Of a stretch of DNA of 64,000 nt, positions 56,501 to 64,000 are shown piece by piece. Each line of letters opens with the position of its first letter. The stretch's first letter is position 1. The translations under genes were made by a program, and so were the position numbers. This DNA comes from Lophium mytilinum (Eukaryota > Ascomycota > Dothideomycetes > Mytilinidiales > Mytilinidiaceae). Under the pieces are notes generated by a model that saw nothing but the letters and a program-made list of their open reading frames with translations, was not told the origin of the DNA and made no database searches. The stretch spans positions 1,541,039 to 1,605,038 of the forward strand of contig MU004197.1 of the NCBI GenBank assembly GCA_010093605.1. Direction: 5' to 3'.

Positions 56501-58281
56501 TAGTTCTAGAAGGTTATTAGTAGAAACTAAGTTACTATATTTAAAGAAAGTTAGTATAGAATAGAGGGAGGATAATAGGGTTAATAATAGGCTAGGTTTA
56601 TAATTAATTATAATAGGTCCTTAGGCGCAACTATACTTAAGAACTACTTATTTTTCTAGCTAGAAAATATAGTATTAGTAGCGCGTAGAGGAAGGCTACT
56701 AGTTATCTAAATAGAGAAGTTTTAAAGAGGGTAATTATTATTAATAGCGCAGTAACTAATATAGTAGTAATAGTTATATACGCCTACTACGCGTATTCTC
56801 TCTTTATTAGCTTTAGTAAGTTTACTAATACTCTAGATATATACTAGTTTATTAGCCGGATTTATAGCGCGCAAGCGTTATTCTATACTAGCTGCAGCTA
56901 TAATAGTAGAGGCGTATAGAGTACTTATAGTAGTTATAGAAGAAGTTATTATAGTTATAGTTATTATATTAGTATCTATAGCGGGCGTAGATAAGTAGCC
57001 GCTATAGCTACGGCCCCGGCTATAAGTAGATTAAGTAGTTATTATAAAGGTTATTATAGCCTAATAAGGCTAGAAGATAAGAGTATTATATTTCTTAGCC
57101 TACTAGAAGGCTATATTCTATATATCTATAGTATAAATATATTATATAAAGTTATTAAAGTAATTATATATTATACTATTAACTAGTTTAAATTATAGGT
57201 AGGGCGTAAGGCGTGTCTTAAATTAGTAGATAAGCTTAGCTAGCCCTTAATTAAGGTTACTAGTAATATCTAAGAAATAGTTATAGAATATAGTAAATAA
57301 ATTATTATCTATATAGAGGGTTTCTAGCTATATTAGTACTTTAGCCTTAATATTATATTTACTATAGCTATTATCTAAAGAATAGAGGGCGTTAATATTA
57401 TTATAGATAATCTAATTATAGTAGTATACCTAAATGCGCTTAAAGGGTCTACCTAAGAGAACGCTCTTAATATAATTAAGCTTATAGTTATCTATCTTCT
57501 TAGGAAAAGTATAGCGGATCTTAGCTAGAACCTTACTACGCTAGATTAGATATATATCTAGATTCTCTCTATTAAATATAACTAGGTCTAGCTAGTAGTA
57601 GTTACACTAGTAGAATATTAATAATAGTAGCTAGGTATATAGTAGAGTATAGCTATTATAGTAGCTATTATTATAATATTAATTATCTAAACGCTTATTA
57701 TATAGAGAGGTAGAGTAGCGGGCTTAGTTACTACTACCGCGGATATTTATATTTAAAGTAGAAGAAGTATATCTAGGCTCTATATAGCTATTATAGCTAT
57801 TATAACTATAGTTATTAGGCCTATCTAGTAGTTATTCTCTAGTCCTGCTATTTATCTACTAATAGTTAATATTATTATTGCGCCGCTTATTATTATTAAA
57901 ATAAACGGGCCCTTTAGATATTATCTTAGCAGGCTTAAACTACTATTATTATTATTAGAGCTTATATATATAAGCCTAGGTAGCCTAGAGGCTAAGCTTA
58001 AAATTATTAAGCTAGATCTTTAGGTCTATAATAATCTTATTTATATTATTAAACTACTTATAAAGGTTTATAGATATATTCTTCTATTTCTCTAGGCCGG
58101 CGCTATAGTTATTAATATAGATATTAGTACTCTTAACTAGAGCGCGTAGTAGTTTAAAGGCTTCTAATAGCTTAGAATTTACCTATTAATAAAACTTAAA
58201 TAAGCTCTAGAATATAGTGCCTTCTAGCTTTATAGTTAGGTTCTTAATATTATATAAGTCTAGAAGAAGATTAAAGGTAAT

Positions 58282-58520
58282 TATTAGATTTATAGCTAAG
58301 AAAAGAGTTATATTTCTATTAATAAGGTTATATAGAGAGGAAAGAGGCTCTAGCTATAAGCTTACTATATAGTTAAGTATATGCTAGTAGAACTCTAGGC
58401 GCCGGTAGAACCTTAGGCGCTGGAAGAACTCTTAGCCTAGAGATTATATAACATCTGTGTATATAATAACTTCTAACCTTAATAACTACTAAAAGAATAC
58501 TAAGAAATAATATAATATAT
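58282..58520 (-). repeat. LTR shared by gypsy A and B
   Basis: This single LTR serves as the right end of A and the left end of B. It is about 239 bp and begins TATTAGATTTATAGCTAAGA. No second LTR lies between the two internal regions. Confidence 0.72.
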
Positions 58521-61500
58521 GCCCCCCCTTTTAAAAACTAAGCTTCTATAAGAACTATAGAAAGACTTACTATTAAACTTATATATTAGATAGCTAATAT
58601 AGGCGTAGCTCTATATATAGATAGAGCGTGCTAATAAAATTATGCGGGTAGGCGTTCTTAGTTAAAATAATTCTACTATTTAATAACGGCGCAGAATCTT
58701 AGGTTATACTAGACTATTATAATAATATAGTAATATTCTAGAGGTTCTACTATATAGATAGAGTCTAGTCCTTTAGTTTAATAAAGTAAGCGGGCGGTTT
58801 AGGCTTTTATAGGCTATAATAATAGAAGTTAAAGACTTTATAGAGGTAGCCTTTAAGATTTCTAGATAGTTACTAGAACCTATATAGTTATATACTACTA
58901 ATATAGTAAACTTTATACTATATATTATTATTCTTAACGCGTAAGTTAATAATTTAAGCGACTGTAAATTCTTCTATAGGTTTATTATTATCTTTGCGTT
59001 AGATTAGCTCTAGCAGTAGTATAGATTCCGGCTAATTCTAGCCTTTAATAGGTTTAGAAGTATCTAGCTATAGTAGTAATAGGTGGAAAATATTATAGAT
59101 CTTAGTCTTAGGCGGCAGGTCTAATTAGAAAGTAGTACTGTAATTAATAACTTTATTAATATAGAAAGGTTCTATAAACTTATTATCTAGTACCTTCTTA
59201 GCGCGGTCTAGCTTAATATTCTTAGTATTAAGCTATACTATATTATTAACGCGTATATCTATAGCTGCATTATAGTAGTAATTAGCTTAGTAAGCTTATT
59301 TCTCTTAAGCCTATATAATATAATTCTATAGATAGACCTTAATATTCTTTAGGCGTTAAGTAATATTATTAGCTAGCTTGCGCTTAATCTTCTTATTTTT
59401 AGATATCTTCTTATTATTAGTAGTTAGTAGTTTAAGCTTTAAGTAAGGAGTGTAGCTATAATTAGTAAAGAATAGTAATAGGCCTGTAGTAGCTAATATA
59501 TAGGTATTTATAATAAGTTCTACTAAAAATAGTAGGTTATACTAGTTATTCTATATATAGTTAATATAGGCTTATAGGTACTTCTTTATATTAGCGTTAG
59601 TAATTTCTATCTAACTATCTATTTCCGGGTAGAAAGCAGTAGATATATTAAGTAATAATTATAACTAATAATAGAGGTATTACTAGAACTTAAAAGTAAA
59701 TTATATACTAAGGTTACTAGTAATAGACGCTAGTAGTCTATAGAGTTAATAAATCTATTAGAAATAGACTTTAGTAAGCTTATCTACTTCTAGTAAGGTA
59801 ATAGTAAGAAAGTAGTATTCCTTAGATAACTAGTTAATTATAATAAGTATATAGCGGTACTTATAGCTGTAATATTTATAAATAGGTAAGTTAACTATAT
59901 AGTTTAATGTAATATTACGCTAGCGGTAGAGAGAAATAGATAAGGGATAGAGAAAGCCTTACTTAGTAAAGTTAGATAGTTTAATATTATAGTAGCGTTA
60001 GCACGCGTTAATATACTTTATAATTAATTTTATAAACCTAGGCTAGTAGTAGTTTAGGTAAATATGCTAGAGATAGTCTATATAGCCCCCGTAGCCTACA
60101 CTAGTATAATTATAGCCTAGTTATATAATTCTAAGCTAGAGTATAGCTAATTATAGTATAAATAGTTATTAAGAGTTCTTATAGAGGACCTATAGCTTAT
60201 TATTACTAACTTCTAACTTACTTATAGATAGCTAGACGCGCTTATTCTTAAGGATATTACGGGGTAGCTTATAATTACCGTGTTACTTTAGCGCTATAAC
60301 TTAGTAGACTAGATAGTTATCTAACTAGTTATCTAGATTACTACTACCTTTCTAGAATACTACTTTATTAGTATTATACACCTTCTTAATAAGCTTATAG
60401 AGGGGTTTAGTATAAGTAGCGTCTATAATACCTATAGTATATAGATAAAGATTCTTTAATACCTCTAAGATAAGATTCTTTATCTTAATTATAGTTTACT
60501 ATTAAAATAGAAATTATTTATTATTATTAGATTATAGTAGGTCCTAGCTATAACGCATAAGACTATCTAGTTTAGTTTTAAGGCGGCTAGGTTAGTATAT
60601 TAGGACGTAGTTAATTTCTAAGAGAATCTAAAGCTATTATATTTATTACTAGTTAAGCTATTATATAGTTATAAAATATAGTAGATTTTAGTAATCTATT
60701 AATACTTAAATAGGGTTCTAGTATCTATTACCCTAGTACTATAGTTTCTACTCCTTAAAAGTAAGAATAATAGTAAGTAACTCTTTATTATAGATTTTAT
60801 AGTTATATTCCGCCGGTATTATCTTATAAGAGTAGAAAGTAACTAGGTGCTATATTCTATTATTATAGAGCTGTAAGAATACGCCTATAGTAATATAATT
60901 TAATACGTCTATTTTAATACATAATTTCTAGTTAGAATTAAAGTACTTAAGGCAGGGTGTAGTAGTAAATGCTGTCTTAAAGTTATTAAAGGCTTTCTAA
61001 TAGCTTAATATCTATTTAAAATAGATATATCTATCTAGTTTTTTTCTAGAGAGATTAGTAAGTAGCTTATATAGTTATAAGAAACCTTATATAAAGCGTC
61101 TATAGAAGTTAGCTAGGCCTAAAAAGGTCTAGATATTTTTAAGGTAGATAGAAGTAGCCTATTCTATAATAGCTTTAACTTTCTCTAGGTCTATCTTAAT
61201 ACTATTAGTAGTAATAATAAGTCTAAGGTATTTAATACACTTAATAAGGAATTTATATTTATTAATATTAAGATATAGGCCGGCCTTATATAGCTAATTT
61301 AGAACTTTCTATATATATGTAACGTGCTCTTCTTCTATACTATCTATAAATACTAATATATTATCTATATATACTAAGTAGAAGTTATCTAGATACTTAT
61401 AGAAGATATTATTAATAAATATCTAGAAGGTGCTAGGGCCGTTATATATACTAAATTCTAAGACTTTAGATTAGAATATTCTATAGCGTGTAATAAAAGC

Positions 61501-64000
61501 TATTTTCTATTTATTGCCTAGTTTAATATATACGCGATTAAAAGTAGAAATAATATCTAATTTAGTATACTATTTAGCTTTATAGAGACGGTTAAGCGTC
61601 TTCTAGATAATTAGAATTAGGTATTAATTCTTTATAGTAATAGTGTTAAGGCTATAGTAGTTAATATAGAACTAGTAAGTTCTATCTAGTTTCTTAATAA
61701 GTAGCACGGGTGCGTATATAGAAGAATTACTATTCTTAATAAACCTATTACTAAGTAGCTTCTAAAGCTTATTATAGATAATATAGTTCTTTTCCTTTAA
61801 GACGGCTTAGGTTTTATATTTAGGTAGTAGAGCGTCTAGCTATAGAAGAATAGTATAGTTATAGTCCCGGTATAAAGGTAGATTTTCTACTTTCTATTAT
61901 AACTATAAGTTAATCTAAGGGTAGAAGTATTTATCTAATTACTTCTATAGTTTATTAGATAAATATATTCTACGCTCCTTTATAAACTTATTATATTTAT
62001 TAATAGAAAGGGCGTAGAGCTTAAGTATACTATTATTCTCCGGGACGCTAATAACGTGCCTAATTACGGGCGTATTAAATAAAGAGTTGTCCAGTTTAGG
62101 TATAAACTCTAGTCCGTGGATCTAAATAAGGTTCTTAGGCTTAGCGCGTTAAATATAGTATTCTATTAAACTAATAGATATTATAAATAAAAACGTAGAC
62201 TAAAGCTTATTAGGTCTAGCGGTGTATAATAGAGCTCCCTTATAGTAGATCTTAGCTAGTACGCTATTATAATAATAATGTAGATTATAGCATTATAATT
62301 AGTAGAAGTAGAAGCTCTTTTTAATAAAGTTAATTTCTAGATTATAGGTTTTATACTAATTAGTTCTAAGAACTATAGGTATATATTCTAGGTCTACTAT
62401 ATAGTAGACTAGTTACTCTATATAGAAGCCTATAGTAATATTAATAATTACTACGTATAAAATAGATTAAGTAGAATTAGAATTATTAATATATATTAGG
62501 TGGCGAGGTAAATTAAGGGGAATATAATGTATTTTATATTTACGCGTAAATAATTAATTAATAAAAGAGAATATTATACTATTATTAGATAGAGAGTAAG
62601 TATAAATAATTTAATTACTATCTAATACTATAGAATAAGAAAGTAAGTACTAACTACCTTTCTTTAGCTAGAGCTTTATAATATTATACTAAGTACGCGT
62701 AATAGCTATAGTAGAAATATAAAGTTCTAGCTAGTTCTTATTATTCTTAATATACTTAAGAACCTTCTATAGCTAAAAGAGGGTATTAAATTAGGGTAGA
62801 GGTTCTACTACCTTCTTTATTTAGTACTTTTTAGGCGTTTTATATTTAGTGCCTCTATAATAGCTTTTATATAGTTTCTAGGCTTTTCTTTATAGTTTTA
62901 GAAGGCTATTAGTAGAAATAAAGTTACTATACTTAGAGAAAGTTAGTATAGAATAGGGGGTAGATAATAGGGTTAATAATAGGGTATATTCTAGTTTATA
63001 ATTAATTATAATAGATTCTTAGGCGCGACTATACTTAAGAACTACTTATTTTCCTAGCCGGAAAATGTAGTATTAGTAGCGCGGAGAGAAAGGCCGGTAG
63101 TTATCTAGATAGAGAAGTTCTAAAGAGGATAGTTATTATTAACCGCATAATAACTAATATAGCGGCAGCAGTTATAAGCGCCTACTATACGTATTCTCTC
63201 TTTATTAGCTTTAGTAAGCTTACTAATACTCTAGATATATGCTAGTTTATCTACTAGAGTTATAGCGCGCAAGTATTATTCTATACTAGCCGCGGCTATA
63301 ATAGTAGGGGCGCGCGGAGTACTTAATAAAGTTATTAAAGAAGTTATTATAGTTATAGTTATAGTATTAGTACCTATAGCAGGCGTAGATAAGTAGCTAC
63401 TATAGCTATAGCTACGGCCATATATTAACTAAGTAGTTATAGTTAATATAGTTACCTAATAGAATTAAAAGATAAGGGTATTATACTTCTTAGCTTACTA
63501 GAAGGCTATATTCTATATATCTATAGTATAGATATATTATATAAAGTTATTAAAATAGTTATATATTACTCTATTAATAAGCTTAGATTATAGGTATAGT
63601 ATAAGATATATTCTAAACTAATAGATAAGCTTAGTAGGCCTCTAATTAAGGTTACTAGTAATGTCTAAGAAATAGTTATAGAATATAGTAAATAAATTAT
63701 TACCTATATAAAGGGTTTCTAGCTATATTAGCACTTTAGCCTTAATATTATATTTACTATAGCTATTATCTAAAGAATAGAGGGCGTTAATATTATTATA
63801 GATAATCTAATTGCAGCGGTATACCTAAATGCGCTTAAAGGGTCTACCTAAAAGAACGCTCTTAATATAATTAAGCTTATAGTTATCTATCTTCTTAGAA
63901 AAAGTATAGCGGATCTTAGCTAGAACCTTACTACGCTAGATTAGATATATATCTAGATTCTCTCTATTAAATATAACTAGGTCTAGCTAGTAGTAGTTAC
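58282..64000 (-). mobile_element. Ty3/gypsy retrotransposon B, tandem copy, runs off window
   Basis: It repeats the sequence of gypsy A in the same orientation, without the nested insertion: LTR 58282-58520, polypurine-tract complement GCCCCCCCTTTT at 58521-58532 (cleaner than in A), integrase about 58700-59890, RNase H, reverse transcriptase about 61300-61700 with Y-I-D-N at 61360-61371 (followed by ILVFIDSIEE), then gag to the window edge. The segment corresponding to the insertion site of A is continuous here near 59900, which gives the empty site. It is fully degenerate through RIP. Divergence from A is mostly transitions. Confidence 0.82.

Larger units (their letters stand above)
44155..58520 (-). 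mobile_element. Ty3/gypsy LTR retrotransposon A, split by a nested element
   Basis: In + coordinates the element reads LTR 44155 to about 44373, polypurine-tract complement (CCCTCTCTTT, mutated), integrase (to 45752), nested insertion 45753-53516, RNase H, reverse transcriptase, gag, and LTR 58282-58520. Its own length without the insertion is about 6.6 kb. On the minus strand the integrase relic reads IAFYPEID-IEITNTNIKKYL-AYINYI (about 45360-45500). The RT relic at 54940-55320 reads LYINYRGLNTITIKN, YLDNFYLAYIDNILVF and related blocks, with the active site Y-I-D-N at 54971-54982. The element has no open frame and shows severe RIP. The right LTR is shared with copy B. Confidence 0.82.
40350..64000. 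other. RIP-mutated AT-rich repeat island
   Basis: From about 40.35 kb to the end of the window, CpA and TpG are almost absent and TpA is extremely common, while CpC, CpT and some CpG survive (GCGCGC, CCCCCC). This is the product of repeat-induced point mutation acting mainly at CpA. No open reading frame of gene size remains. The content is nested transposon relics, annotated separately. Such islands are usually heterochromatic in Pezizomycotina. Confidence 0.93.

Overview
This window looks like nuclear chromosomal DNA of a filamentous ascomycete (Pezizomycotina; the class cannot be fixed from sequence alone). Genes are compact, on both strands, and interrupted by short introns (mostly 46-70 nt) with GT...AG ends and CTAAC/CTAAT-like branch sites. 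Typical fungal families occur: a Zn2Cys6 regulator, a Clr5-domain protein, an F-box protein, RPA49 and Pet127. Beyond about 40.3 kb the DNA becomes an AT-rich island almost without CpA/TpG dinucleotides, the signature of repeat-induced point mutation (RIP), which is restricted to such fungi.

Layout, 1-20.5 kb (housekeeping): a partial Ser-rich unknown (-), a G-patch protein (-), a Ubc1-type ubiquitin-conjugating enzyme with a UBA domain (-) divergent from the 26S proteasome ATPase Rpt2 (+), a small Rcf2/HIG1-like mitochondrial membrane protein rebuilt from three short exons (+), a 1245-residue PH-like plus leucine-rich-repeat protein (-) divergent from the mitochondrial RNA-processing protein Pet127 (+), and a derlin (+). 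Ubc1, Rpt2 and derlin belong to the same ER-associated degradation and proteasome pathway.

Layout, 21.7-40 kb (more variable): a Clr5-domain protein (+), a protein with two Cys/His modules (+), RNA polymerase I subunit RPA49 (-) divergent from a promethin-like lipid droplet protein (+), an F-box protein (-), an MDR-family oxidoreductase (-), a Zn2Cys6 transcription factor (-) divergent from a FAD monooxygenase (+), a GNAT acetyltransferase without a visible ATG (+), and short weak ORFs including a frameshifted Cys/His module next to the repeat island. The oxidoreductase, regulator and monooxygenase could form a small catabolic or secondary-metabolism cluster.

Layout, 40.2-64 kb (RIP island, no intact gene): a 621-bp element with 105-bp terminal inverted repeats and a target duplication, only one of whose ends is mutated; a Mutator-like (MULE) transposase relic (-); and two tandem Ty3/gypsy elements (-) sharing an LTR. 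The first of these is split by a complete 7.76-kb chromodomain-type Ty3/gypsy element (+) with 224-bp LTRs. All three reverse transcriptases carry the same Y-I-D-N replacement of YxDD expected from RIP.

Exon boundaries were read by eye from splice signals, reading frame and family conservation; no search was run.
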